DNA of 8,984 nt, from assembly GCA_003541875.1 (NCBI GenBank), contig DPLS01000293.1:6607-15590 (forward strand), in the 5' to 3' direction. Source of the stretch: Bacteroidota bacterium. GTDB lineage: Bacteria; Bacteroidota; Ignavibacteria; UBA10030; UBA6906. This document shows, piece by piece, positions 1 through 7,021 of the stretch (its first letter is position 1; the number at the start of each line of letters is the position of its first letter). The notes beneath the pieces are model-generated. The model did no database searches, had not been told where the DNA came from, and saw only the letters and a program-made list of their open reading frames with translations. Made by a program: the position numbers and the translations under genes.

Positions 1-361
1 CGTAGCCGAACATCATTCCCTGGTCTCCAGCACCACCCGTATCCACACCCTGTGCGATGTCGGGTGACTGTGAGTGAATGCTTGATATGACCGAGCAGGA
101 TTCCGCATCAAATCGATATTCGGCCTTCGTGTAGCCAATATCCCTTATAACCCGACGGACAATATCCTGTACTTCAATGTACGCTTTGGTGGTGATCTCG
201 CCACCAACGAATGCCAGGCCGGTGGTCACAAAACTCTCACACGCAACACGGGCTCTCTTGTCCTGAGCGATAATCGCATCCAGAACTGCATCCGAAATCT
301 GGTCGCACACCTTGTCTGGATGTCCCTCAGACACCGACTCTGACGTAAATAGATATGACAT
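1..361 (-). CDS. metK: S-adenosylmethionine synthetase, N-terminal part (3' end cut by window edge)
   Basis: Makes S-adenosylmethionine from methionine and ATP in the cytoplasm, the methyl donor of the cell. I translated the minus strand by hand from the ATG at 361-359: it begins [20 protein letters not shown], the hallmark MetK N-terminus with the HPDK ATP-site motif (about residues 14-17), and near the cut end shows the GAGDQG motif (about residues 111-116), the signature ATP-binding hexapeptide of the family. Only about 120 of the usual 380-400 residues are in the window; the rest lies to the left. The start is supported by an AAGGGA ribosome binding site four bases upstream. It lies 96 bp downstream of the sugar nucleotidyltransferase on the same strand, so co-transcription is possible. 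No SAM riboswitch can fit or be seen in the short leader. Identity is very secure. Confidence 0.97.
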   Translation of the reverse strand, partial: MSYLFTSESVSEGHPDKVCDQISDAVLDAIIAQDKRARVACESFVTTGLAFVGGEITTKAYIEVQDIVRRVIRDIGYTKAEYRFDAESCSVISSIHSQSPDIAQGVDTGGAGDQGMMFGY

Positions 362-457
362 AGTTTCCCTTACTCTAGTAACTTGAATTAGTTTTGATCC
401 AACCCGATAAGCGTACAACAAGGTGATGGGAAATCATCCTCAAACGGCGGGCCCTTC
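362..457. other. Short spacer between nucleotidyltransferase stop and metK start
   Basis: Apart from the metK ribosome binding site I see no gene, no strong hairpin followed by T residues, and no convincing promoter here. It is too short for a SAM riboswitch plus expression platform. Read-through from the upstream minus-strand gene into metK is therefore possible. Confidence 0.5.
366..371 (-). promoter_or_regulatory. Ribosome binding site of metK
   Basis: On the minus strand AAGGGA stands four bases before the metK ATG. It fixes the start, which also matches the usual MetK N-terminus. Confidence 0.7.
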
Positions 458-1435
458 CTAGTTGAAATCAATCTCGGAGGAATCCCCCACATTCACGCGC
501 TTATAATTACCCTGCACGGCCGCACCACTCCCGACGATCGAATTATCCAACAGCACCTTGCGCACGGTCGCATCCTCACCAATGATGGAGTTCCGCACGA
601 TCGAGTCGCTAATGGAAGCTTGTTCGCCTATGGAGGTGTATGGGCCAATCACACAGTTCACGAGCTTTGCTGAAGGAGCAATGTACACGGGATCGATGAC
701 AACAACCCCCTCGACTTTTCGTGGAGTCGATTTCTTTTCCAGCAACGCACGGTTTGTCGACAACAACGTCTCCGGCTTGCCGCAATCATACCAACCTTCG
801 ACCAAAAAAGTCTTCATAACTTCCCCACGATCAATCATCATCTGCAGTGCATCCGTGAGTTGATATTCTCCCTTTGTCCTGATGTCTTTTTCAACCAGAG
901 CGCTCAGACAAGATACAAGGAGACGAGGGTTGCGAATATAATAGAGACCAACCACGGCGAGATTGCTCACCGGCCGCTCGGGTTTCTCCACAAGTCGTAC
1001 AATGGAGCCATCGCGCGTTTCCGCAACACCAAAACGCCGTGGATCGTCAACCATCTTGACACCGAGGGAGGAATACTGCTGACGCAGCACAGGTCCCAGA
1101 TCGACGTCAAAGATCGTATCCCCGAGAATAATAAGAACAGGATCATCGTTCATTGTATTTCGGGAAAGATAGATCGCATGTCCTAACCCGAGGCGTTCAT
1201 CCTGTTCAACGTAGTCCGCCCTGAACGAGGGGTATACCTGCGACACATATTCTTTGATCATGTCGCTCATATGCCCGACGACGATCGTTCCCTCGTGTAT
1301 CCCTTCACCGATAATCTTGTCAAGAATGTGGCCGAGGATCGGTTTACCGGCAACGTTCAGGAGTACTTTGGGGAGCGTAAACGTATGAGGACGCAGCCGG
1401 CTTCCAACGCCAGCTACTGGAATAATAGCACGCAT
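458..1435 (-). CDS. Sugar-1-phosphate nucleotidyltransferase with C-terminal left-handed beta-helix
   Basis: 325 residues; couples a sugar-1-phosphate to an NTP to give an NDP-sugar and pyrophosphate. The N-terminal Rossmann-like domain (about residues 1-240) opens with the nucleotide-binding loop GVGSRLRPHTFTLPK (residues 9-23), has LGLGHA (82-87) in the base/sugar site, GD at 105-106 with Asp106 as likely metal ligand, EKP near 155, and WYDCGKPE near 215. From about residue 247 hexapeptide-like repeats (IAPSAKLVN, IGPYTSIGE, SISDSIV, IIGEDATV) form a left-handed beta-helix, as in long RmlA-like, GlmU-like and archaeal-type enzymes. The nucleotide and sugar cannot be set from sequence alone: dTTP/glucose-1-P, UTP/glucose-1-P and GDP-mannose-type activities are all possible. 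Start ATG at 1435-1433 gives a complete domain, but the ribosome binding site is poor. A promoter candidate lies about 30 bases upstream. Confidence 0.93.
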   Translation of the reverse strand: MRAIIPVAGVGSRLRPHTFTLPKVLLNVAGKPILGHILDKIIGEGIHEGTIVVGHMSDMIKEYVSQVYPSFRADYVEQDERLGLGHAIYLSRNTMNDDPVLIILGDTIFDVDLGPVLRQQYSSLGVKMVDDPRRFGVAETRDGSIVRLVEKPERPVSNLAVVGLYYIRNPRLLVSCLSALVEKDIRTKGEYQLTDALQMMIDRGEVMKTFLVEGWYDCGKPETLLSTNRALLEKKSTPRKVEGVVVIDPVYIAPSAKLVNCVIGPYTSIGEQASISDSIVRNSIIGEDATVRKVLLDNSIVGSGAAVQGNYKRVNVGDSSEIDFN

Positions 1436-1445
1436 CTAATGGGTT

Positions 1446-1475
1446 TTGACAAGTCTCAGGCGGTTATCCTACATT
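1446..1475 (+). promoter_or_regulatory. Candidate distal promoter for the fni operon (plus strand)
   Basis: A perfect TTGACA (1446-1451) is followed after 18 bases by TACATT (1470-1475, 4 of 6). It would give a leader of about 195 bases before fni. It overlaps the opposite-strand candidate at 1466-1494, the two -10 boxes sharing bases 1470-1471. Tentative. Confidence 0.35.
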
Positions 1476-1494
1476 CAGTGCGGATAAAGGTAAA
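1466..1494 (-). promoter_or_regulatory. Candidate sigma70-type promoter for the nucleotidyltransferase (minus strand)
   Basis: On the minus strand TTTACC (1494-1489) and TAGGAT (1471-1466) are separated by 17 bases, each matching 4 of 6 consensus positions. Predicted start near 1459, about 24 bases before the ATG. This is pattern matching only, and the Bacteroidota primary sigma factor prefers different elements, so it is tentative. Confidence 0.35.
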
Positions 1495-1611
1495 GAAGAA
1501 TCCTTAGAGAAGCAAGACAACTTGGTGCGACCGGACCCTATGCCACGAAGCCACTCGTTGCAGATCCATGAGCACTACCCCCTTTGGCACGATGCTCCAC
1601 TCGTATGTTCG

Positions 1612-1640
1612 TTGATTCTCACAACCGAAATCGTTATCAT
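1612..1640 (+). promoter_or_regulatory. Candidate proximal promoter for the fni operon
   Basis: TTGATT (1612-1617, 4 of 6) and TATCAT (1635-1640, 5 of 6) are spaced by 17 bases. Predicted start is near 1647, giving a leader of about 30 bases before the fni ATG at 1678. It is the best-placed promoter candidate for the five-gene cluster, but is unverified. Confidence 0.45.
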
Positions 1641-1677
1641 TTTTCAGCAATCCGAACGACCACTCCCCTAACCACCA

Positions 1678-2733
1678 ATGTCCAAACCGCGCCTTTCGCG
1701 AGCAACACCTTCGCGGAAAAAACAGCACGTCGATATCACCCTGAGCAAGGACATTGACTTCAGGACGAAGTCAACGGGGCTTGAGCAATGGGAATTCGTT
1801 AATAACGCGTTGCCCGAGCTCAATCTTTCTGATATTGACACCTCAGTCACTTTCCTGACAAAGTCCCTGGCACTCCCGTTCATGGTCTCCTGCATGACCG
1901 GTGGTTATGCCGAGGCTTTCCGGATCAACCGGAGCATCGCGGAAGTGTGCGAGGAATACCGGATTGCTATGGGTGTCGGCAGCCAACGGCAAGCGATGGA
2001 GAGTTCTGAATACCATCGCACGTTTAGTATCGTACGTGAAGTCGCTCCCACGATCCCCGTCATCGGAAACATCGGCGCCGCTGAAGTGGCGATGATGACT
2101 TCCTCGGCCGCAGCCAATCGCCTCGTCGAACTGATTGGAGCTGACGCCTTCGCCATTCATCTCAATCCATTGCAGGAGTTTCTCCAGCCCGAAGGCAATA
2201 CAAACTTCAAGGGAGTGATGAAGGGGATCGCCATGCTTGTGCGTGGACTTCCCATCCCCGTGATTGTCAAGGAAATTGGCGCGGGTATTTCTCCTGATGT
2301 TGCCAAACGTCTACTTGATGTTGGAGTTCAGTATATTGATGTTGCCGGTGCAGGTGGGACAAGTTGGGCCGGAGTTGAGATCGTGAGACGGAAGGAGAAG
2401 ACTTCGCTACAGGATTTCTGGGATTGGGGGATCCCAACTGCAACAGCTCTACGCGAAGTCGCTGCCCTTCGGACGACAGCAAACAAACTTAGGGTGATTG
2501 CGTCAGGCGGAATTACCAGCGGGACACACGTTGCCAAGTGCCTCGCCTTGGGGGCCGACCTCGTTGCATCAGCCCGTCCCATGTTGACGGCACTTCATGC
2601 CGGGGGCAAAAAGGGATTGAAGACTCTCATCGGTCAATGGGCAACTGATCTTCGGGGTGTAATGTTTCTGACAGGATCAGCCGACATCAAGGCACTCCAG
2701 CAGGCCACTCTCGTAAGGACTTGGCAGGAATGA
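1678..2733 (+). CDS. fni: Isopentenyl-diphosphate delta-isomerase, type 2 (FMN-dependent)
   Basis: 351 residues, the usual length of the family. It interconverts IPP and DMAPP using reduced FMN and Mg2+; it is a cytoplasmic TIM barrel unrelated to the type 1 (Idi) enzyme. Diagnostic motifs in order: RKKQH near the N-terminus, MTGG (residues 73-76), GSQRQAME, NIGA, HLNPLQE (161-167, with the catalytic Gln166 and Mg-ligand Glu167), IVKEIGAGIS (flavin/substrate Lys), DVAGAGGTSWAGVE, and the C-terminal phosphate-binding SGGI and GADLVASARP. All expected residues are present. The ATG at 1678 is the only sensible start, placed shortly before RKKQH, but it has no visible Shine-Dalgarno sequence (the preceding 15 bases are pyrimidine/A-rich), as is common in Bacteroidota. 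It is first in the cluster, and its stop overlaps the start of the prenyl synthase. Confidence 0.97.
   Translation: MSKPRLSRATPSRKKQHVDITLSKDIDFRTKSTGLEQWEFVNNALPELNLSDIDTSVTFLTKSLALPFMVSCMTGGYAEAFRINRSIAEVCEEYRIAMGVGSQRQAMESSEYHRTFSIVREVAPTIPVIGNIGAAEVAMMTSSAAANRLVELIGADAFAIHLNPLQEFLQPEGNTNFKGVMKGIAMLVRGLPIPVIVKEIGAGISPDVAKRLLDVGVQYIDVAGAGGTSWAGVEIVRRKEKTSLQDFWDWGIPTATALREVAALRTTANKLRVIASGGITSGTHVAKCLALGADLVASARPMLTALHAGGKKGLKTLIGQWATDLRGVMFLTGSADIKALQQATLVRTWQE
2715..2719 (+). promoter_or_regulatory. Ribosome binding site that decides the prenyl synthase start
   Basis: AAGGA inside the end of fni is ten bases before the ATG at 2730 but only one base before the alternative TTG at 2721. Spacing therefore favours ATG 2730, which also makes a classic ATGA stop/start overlap with fni. 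Confidence 0.6.
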
Positions 2734-3734
2734 CCACAGAACAATTCAACCGCCGCTACCTGTACCTGCGCAGGCTCATCGACGCCAGATTGGTCTCCGG
2801 CCTAAAGAACTCGGAACCACGCGATCTTATGCAAGGTTCACGCTACGTCCTCGCCGCCCCGGGTAAGCGTGTCCGTCCGATCTTGATGATTCTCTCCTGT
2901 GAGGCTGTTGGCGGACGCGTCAAGGATGCGATCGATGCGGCAGTGGCAATCGAAATGCTGCACAACTTCACGCTTGTCCACGACGACGTCATGGACAATG
3001 CACCCTCGCGAAGAGGCCGGGCCACCGTGCACACCAAATGGAATCTCAACAACGCCATCCTTGTTGGCGACGTAATTCTTGGACTCGCCTATCGGACATT
3101 CTTGAAATCGAAAACGAACAACATACGGCGGGCAACCGAGATCTTCACTGAGAGCTTCATTGAAGTATGTGAGGGACAAGCATTCGACCTTGAATACGAG
3201 CACCGGCCGAACATCAGCCCGCGAGAGTACTCCCGGATGATCAGCAAAAAAACCGGAAAGCTCATAGCCAGCGCAACCGAACTCGGTGCCATACTCGGTA
3301 ATGCCACGCCGAAACAAACGGAAGCTCTCCGCTCATTTGGGAGGCATGTTGGCAGGGCATTCCAGATTCAGGATGATCTGCTTGACGTCGTCGCGAACGA
3401 GAAGGACCTCGGCAAGAAGATCGGAGGCGATATCGTCGAAGGAAAGACAACGTTCCTCCTCGTGCACGCGTTACGTCGCTCGCGTGGAGCAGAAAAGGCT
3501 CGTCTCAGGAAACTCACGACGCGACGCGCAACCCCTGTTGCCTTCCGTCATCAGCGTCAGCTCGTCAAAGAGGTCACGAGCATATATGAGCGATCCGGCG
3601 CAATTGAAGCGGCGCGAACCCAGATCAGGCAAGAGACCGTTGCTGGCGTCAGCGCCCTGGATGCTCTGGCGCCGAGTAATTCACGAGCAATGCTTGAATG
3701 GGTCTCCGCAATGCTTGTGCGACGAACGTACTGA
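2730..3734 (+). CDS. Polyprenyl (farnesyl/geranylgeranyl-type) diphosphate synthase
   Basis: 334 residues from ATG 2730 (337 if the TTG at 2721 is used). Condenses IPP with allylic diphosphates in trans. The all-alpha isoprenoid synthase signatures are clear: GKRVRP (IPP binding), the first Asp-rich motif DDVMD (residues 85-89) and the second, FQIQDDLLD, in the C-terminal half, with KKTGKLIA between them. The fifth residue before the first Asp-rich motif is Phe80, not the Ala seen in IspB-type long-chain enzymes, and there is no two-residue insertion in that motif; by the known chain-length rule this points to a C15-C20 product. That is an inference, as medium-chain menaquinone tail synthesis cannot be excluded. 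It overlaps fni by four bases (ATGA) and so is translationally coupled to the enzyme that balances its substrates. ptsH follows after 8 bases. Confidence 0.94.
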   Translation: MTTEQFNRRYLYLRRLIDARLVSGLKNSEPRDLMQGSRYVLAAPGKRVRPILMILSCEAVGGRVKDAIDAAVAIEMLHNFTLVHDDVMDNAPSRRGRATVHTKWNLNNAILVGDVILGLAYRTFLKSKTNNIRRATEIFTESFIEVCEGQAFDLEYEHRPNISPREYSRMISKKTGKLIASATELGAILGNATPKQTEALRSFGRHVGRAFQIQDDLLDVVANEKDLGKKIGGDIVEGKTTFLLVHALRRSRGAEKARLRKLTTRRATPVAFRHQRQLVKEVTSIYERSGAIEAARTQIRQETVAGVSALDALAPSNSRAMLEWVSAMLVRRTY

Positions 3735-3742
3735 AACGGGTG

Positions 3743-4009
3743 ATGATCCAGCAGGAAGTCACAATCAAGAACAGGGCCGGGCTTCACACACGTCCCGCGG
3801 CGACGCTGGTGAAAACGGCGGCGAGATTTCAGGCTGAATTCTTCATCGAGAAAGATGGGATGGAGATCAATGGCAAGAGTATCATCGGCGTCATGACACT
3901 TGCTGCCGAACAAGGTTCAACAATGAACCTGAGATTCGACGGCATCGATGAAGAGGCAGCGTGTGCAGCAGTTGCCGATCTGTTTGAACGCGGCTTTGAC
4001 GAACAGTAG
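3743..4009 (+). CDS. ptsH: Phosphocarrier protein HPr
   Basis: 88 residues, the standard HPr size. It accepts phosphate from enzyme I on His15 (GLHTRPAA, residues 13-20), and has Ser46 in GKSIIGVM (44-51), the site phosphorylated by HPr kinase in Firmicutes and several other phyla. So both the transport/relay and the regulatory site are intact. The start is set at ATG 3743 because it places His15 and Ser46 at their canonical numbers; an in-frame ATG at 3698 would add 15 unrelated residues and run into the upstream gene, and a GTG at 3740 is adjacent. The ribosome binding site is weak. It lies 8 bases after the prenyl synthase and 2 bases before ptsI. Alternative name: NPr/Crh-like HPr; His15 makes a Crh role unlikely. 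Confidence 0.95.
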   Translation: MIQQEVTIKNRAGLHTRPAATLVKTAARFQAEFFIEKDGMEINGKSIIGVMTLAAEQGSTMNLRFDGIDEEAACAAVADLFERGFDEQ

Positions 4010-4011
4010 AC

Positions 4012-5775
4012 ATGGAACAAACGTCCTCATCACTACAAGAACTCATTCTCAAAGGCATCCCGGCAGCACCCGGAATTGCGATGGGAACCGCCTATCTCTA
4101 CAGCAAGCACGTGCCTCACATAGAGATGAAGACCATCGCCGAGTCCGATGTGGAAGCGGAACAGCAGCGCGTCCGCACGGCGAATGCGCGCTCCGAGAAG
4201 GAGCTGCAGAAGATCCTCGCCTTTGCAGAACAGAAGCTGGGATCACAGAGCGCCAAGATCTTCGAGGCACAGATCATGATCCTCAACGATACCATCCTCA
4301 TGGGATCCATTGAGAAGCGCATTGCCAAAGAATTGAAGAACGCAGAGTATATCGTCGGAGATGAGATCAACAAATACAAGCGGATGATGCTGGCATCGCC
4401 CGACGAATACATGCATGAACGGGCTCGTGATGTTGAGGACGTGATGCATCGGATCGTCCGCAACATTCAGGATCAGAAGCTCTTCTCCCGACTGGAAGGG
4501 GCATCGATCATTGTGTCTGAATCCTTGCTCGCAACGGACACCGTGATTTTCTCCCGCAATCAGATCCTCGGTTATGCGGCCGATCTCGGAGGAGTTACCT
4601 CGCACGCTGCAATCCTGTCCCGATCGCTGAGAATTCCGGCGGTGCTTGGATTGCGCAATGTAACAAAGAACGTACGCACCGGAGACTCCGTTGCCATTGA
4701 CGGCTATGCGGGGACGATCGCCATCAACCCCAATGCGCAAACCATCGAACAACTGGAGAAAAAGGCTGAGCGCCTCAAGGCCTTCGAGGAACAACTCACC
4801 GCCTTTGCACCGCTCGTCGCCGACACGCCGGATCACAAGCATATTGAGCTTTCCGCAAACATTGAAGTCCCTGAAGAAGTAGACTACGCCCGTGCACAAG
4901 GCGCAGCAGGAATTGGTCTCTATCGTACCGAAGGCACTCTTCTTGCGCGGCAGGGAGACCCTTCCGAGGAAGAGCAGTACGAGGAATACAAGAAAGTGGC
5001 TGAGGCAACGTTCCCCCACCCCGTCATCTTCCGGACATTCGACATTGGTGGAGACAAGCTCGCACCGGGCGAGTACCACGAGGAAAACCCGTTCCTGGGT
5101 TGGCGCGGCATTCGGGTGTCGCTGGACAGACCCGAAATGTTTCTGACACAGCTCCGGGCATTGCTCCGGGCAAGCACCAAGAAGAACGTTCGCATCATGT
5201 TCCCCATGATTGCCAAGGTGAGCGAGGTGCGACGCGCCAAGGAGTTCTTGAAGCTGGCAAAGAATGAGCTGAAAGCAAGAGGCCTTCACTTCGATGCACG
5301 CATCAAGATTGGGGTGATGATCGAGGTTCCTTCGGCTGCGATCATGGCCGAGGAGATTGCCGCCGAAGTCGACTTCCTGAGCATCGGCTCGAACGATCTC
5401 ATCCAGTATCTGCTTGCCGTGGATCGCGACAACGCTGCTGTTGCGCCATTGTATCAGCAGTTCAATCCCGCGGTACTACGGACAATCAAGGCTGTTATCG
5501 ATGCCGGACATAGAAAGAATATCTGGGTTGGCATGTGTGGTGAGATGGGAGGCGACCCGATCGCAACGATACTGCTCGTGGGAATGGGAATCGACGAGCT
5601 GAGTGTTGTGCCAACGGTGCTGCCTGAGATCAAGAAAATTATTCGGACCATTAAGTACAAGGATGCAGTGCGGATCGCAGACAAGGTGCTCACCCTCCAC
5701 ACCGAGGACGAGATTAGGGAATACCTTGCCTCAGTGATAAAGAAGCAACTCCCCGACATACCATTAGAAGACTAG
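4012..5775 (+). CDS. ptsI: Phosphoenolpyruvate-protein phosphotransferase, PTS enzyme I
   Basis: 587 residues, full length for enzyme I (about 570-590). It autophosphorylates with PEP and passes phosphate to HPr. The N-terminal part (about 10-135) is the HPr-binding helical region, followed by the phosphohistidine swivel domain with GGVTSHAAILSRS (phospho-acceptor His198), and the PEP-binding TIM barrel (about 260-550) with GLYRTEG, FDIGGDK, FPMI, SIGSNDLIQY and the catalytic MCGEMGGD (Cys509). No GAF domain precedes it, so it is the standard type and not PtsP/EI-Ntr, and no EIIA is fused. The start codon follows the ptsH stop by two bases and has no strong ribosome binding site, which suggests coupled translation. 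A long antisense reading frame within it is a shadow. No EII permease is in the window. Confidence 0.97.
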   Translation: MEQTSSSLQELILKGIPAAPGIAMGTAYLYSKHVPHIEMKTIAESDVEAEQQRVRTANARSEKELQKILAFAEQKLGSQSAKIFEAQIMILNDTILMGSIEKRIAKELKNAEYIVGDEINKYKRMMLASPDEYMHERARDVEDVMHRIVRNIQDQKLFSRLEGASIIVSESLLATDTVIFSRNQILGYAADLGGVTSHAAILSRSLRIPAVLGLRNVTKNVRTGDSVAIDGYAGTIAINPNAQTIEQLEKKAERLKAFEEQLTAFAPLVADTPDHKHIELSANIEVPEEVDYARAQGAAGIGLYRTEGTLLARQGDPSEEEQYEEYKKVAEATFPHPVIFRTFDIGGDKLAPGEYHEENPFLGWRGIRVSLDRPEMFLTQLRALLRASTKKNVRIMFPMIAKVSEVRRAKEFLKLAKNELKARGLHFDARIKIGVMIEVPSAAIMAEEIAAEVDFLSIGSNDLIQYLLAVDRDNAAVAPLYQQFNPAVLRTIKAVIDAGHRKNIWVGMCGEMGGDPIATILLVGMGIDELSVVPTVLPEIKKIIRTIKYKDAVRIADKVLTLHTEDEIREYLASVIKKQLPDIPLED

Positions 5776-5797
5776 CCCTCAACAGATCGGAGCAACA

Positions 5798-6847
5798 ATG
5801 ACCTTCGAAGAGATTTTCGCCATCGACACATCCAACATGTACAGCCTCATCAGGAGATTCCCCGAACAGGTGGAAGAGGCCATCAGAATTGGCAACGCGG
5901 CAAAGCCGAGGGTCAATGTGAAGGGGATCCAGAACATTCTCCTTTGCGGACTCGGAGGCTCGGCGATTGGAGGCGATTTGCTGAAGAGCTACCTCGCCGG
6001 AGAACTGAAGGTTCCTTTCGTCGTAAACCGCCACTACACGCTGCCAGAGTTTGTCGGGAGAAACTCACTCGTCATCATTTCCAGTTACTCTGGCAACACG
6101 GAGGAGACGACAGCAGCCTTTAAGGAAGCAATCAAGCGTCGGGCAAAAATTCTGTGCATCTCTTCCGGTGGTGCAGTTGAGAAACTGGCAAAGAAAAGGA
6201 GAACGCCGCTCATCAAAATCCCCGGCGGTCTTCCTCCCCGCGCGGCACTGGGGTACTCCTTCTTTCCACTCCTCATCACGCTCGGCAAGCTTGGCCTGAT
6301 CAAGAATAAGAGTCGCGAGATACACGAATGCGTTACGCTGCTGAAGCAGAAGTCGGACGAGTACGGCAGTCCGGACCCGGCTACTAACAAGGCAATGCTG
6401 CTTGCCGAACAATTGCGTGGGCGCGTTGGCATTGTCTATTCCTCTACTGAGCGGTTCGATGCCGTGGCAACGCGATGGCGGGGACAGATGGCCGAAAATG
6501 GCAAGTCGCTGATGTTCGGTCACGTGCTGCCGGAGATGAACCACAACGAGCTTGTAGGATGGAAGACGTTGACCGAGCAGATGCGGGAGATGCAGGTGAT
6601 GTTCCTGCACGACAGGGCTGATCATCCGAGAGTCAGGACCCGAATGGACATTACAAAGGGAGTCATCGCCGAATACACACAGCACATTACGGAAGTGTGG
6701 AGTGACGGCACCTCGCTCCTCGCCCGCATGTTCTCACTCGTGTATCTCGGCGACTGGGTGAGCTTCTACCTCGCGATGCTTCACAACGTTGACCCGACGC
6801 CGGTAAAGGTGATTGATTACTTGAAAGACGAATTATCAAAAGTATAG
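5798..6847 (+). CDS. Bifunctional phosphoglucose/phosphomannose isomerase (SIS domain)
   Basis: 349 residues. Belongs to the two-SIS-domain PGI/PMI family that interconverts glucose-6-P, mannose-6-P and fructose-6-P, a smaller and distinct branch of the phosphoglucose isomerase superfamily. Seen: CGLGGSAIGGD (residues 50-60) and SSYSGNTEET (95-104), the phosphosugar-binding SIS signature; PPRAALGY (146-153), typical of this family; and PEMNHNEL (245-252) containing the Glu and His positions of the active site. The length fits the family (300-350). The start ATG 5798 has CGGAG five bases upstream. It is the last gene of the cluster, 22 bases after ptsI, so probably co-transcribed. It would feed fructose-6-P/mannose-6-P to glycolysis or to sugar-nucleotide synthesis, in keeping with the divergent nucleotidyltransferase. 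Whether both substrates are used cannot be read from sequence. Confidence 0.93.
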   Translation: MTFEEIFAIDTSNMYSLIRRFPEQVEEAIRIGNAAKPRVNVKGIQNILLCGLGGSAIGGDLLKSYLAGELKVPFVVNRHYTLPEFVGRNSLVIISSYSGNTEETTAAFKEAIKRRAKILCISSGGAVEKLAKKRRTPLIKIPGGLPPRAALGYSFFPLLITLGKLGLIKNKSREIHECVTLLKQKSDEYGSPDPATNKAMLLAEQLRGRVGIVYSSTERFDAVATRWRGQMAENGKSLMFGHVLPEMNHNELVGWKTLTEQMREMQVMFLHDRADHPRVRTRMDITKGVIAEYTQHITEVWSDGTSLLARMFSLVYLGDWVSFYLAMLHNVDPTPVKVIDYLKDELSKV

Positions 6848-6860
6848 ACAAACACAAAGG

Positions 6861-7010
6861 CACCATGACACAGGCAATTGTCATTGCGAGTCCCGACGTT
6901 GTTCGTCGGGACGAAGCAATCTCTCCTTCAGGGATTCAGATTGCTTCGTCACTTGCCCCTTCGGGGCTTCGCTCCTCGCAATGACGAACACTCGCCTTCG
7001 TGTCTTGGTG
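6861..7010. repeat. Nested palindromic interspersed repeat (GTCATTGCGAG / CTCGCAATGAC family)
   Basis: A perfect 11-bp inverted pair GTCATTGCGAG (6880-6890) and CTCGCAATGAC (6975-6985) encloses a second perfect 13-bp pair, GACGAAGCAATCT (6910-6922) and AGATTGCTTCGTC (6938-6950). Each arm also holds its own hairpin: CCCGACG/CGTCGGG (6892-6898, 6904-6910) and GCCCC/GGGGC (6955-6959, 6963-6967). An outer imperfect pair, CACCATGACAC (6861-6871) and GTGTCTTGGTG (7000-7010), pairs at 10 of 11. From general knowledge this motif is a non-coding, MITE/REP-like repeat scattered in many unrelated bacterial genomes; its spurious translations (such as LRGFAPRND) fill databases. It codes for no transposase. 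It lies directly after the operon and could also stop or stabilise transcripts. Confidence 0.85.
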
Positions 7011-7021
7011 GTGAGTTTCTT

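Larger units (their letters stand above)
1436..1677. other. Divergent intergenic region between nucleotidyltransferase and fni
   Basis: 242 bp with promoter candidates on both strands, listed separately. I found no RNA gene, no riboswitch fold that I recognise and no credible ORF; the minus-strand frame crossing it continues antisense into fni and has no family features. Confidence 0.6.

Noticed and set aside
362..457. SAM riboswitch upstream of metK
   Set aside because: Only 96 bp is available, already following another gene, and I see no conserved SAM aptamer core.
3286..3837. A 183-codon plus-strand frame overlapping the prenyl synthase and ptsH
   Set aside because: Shares sequence with two well-supported genes in another frame; its Ser/Arg-rich product is typical of a shadow frame.
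4243..5289. A 348-codon open frame on the minus strand
   Set aside because: Fully antisense to ptsI, whose protein shows every enzyme I motif; the antisense product is Cys/Leu-rich with no family features.
6065..6685. A 206-codon open frame on the minus strand
   Set aside because: Antisense to the PGI/PMI gene, no recognisable domain, and no upstream signals.
6880..6985. CRISPR array or tRNA in the repeat region
   Set aside because: The repeats are inverted, not direct and regularly spaced, and no cloverleaf with T-loop consensus can be drawn.
6878..7021. N-terminal extension of the 31-residue micro-ORF
   Set aside because: It is a read-through of the palindromic repeat, giving the familiar spurious LRGFAPRND peptide.
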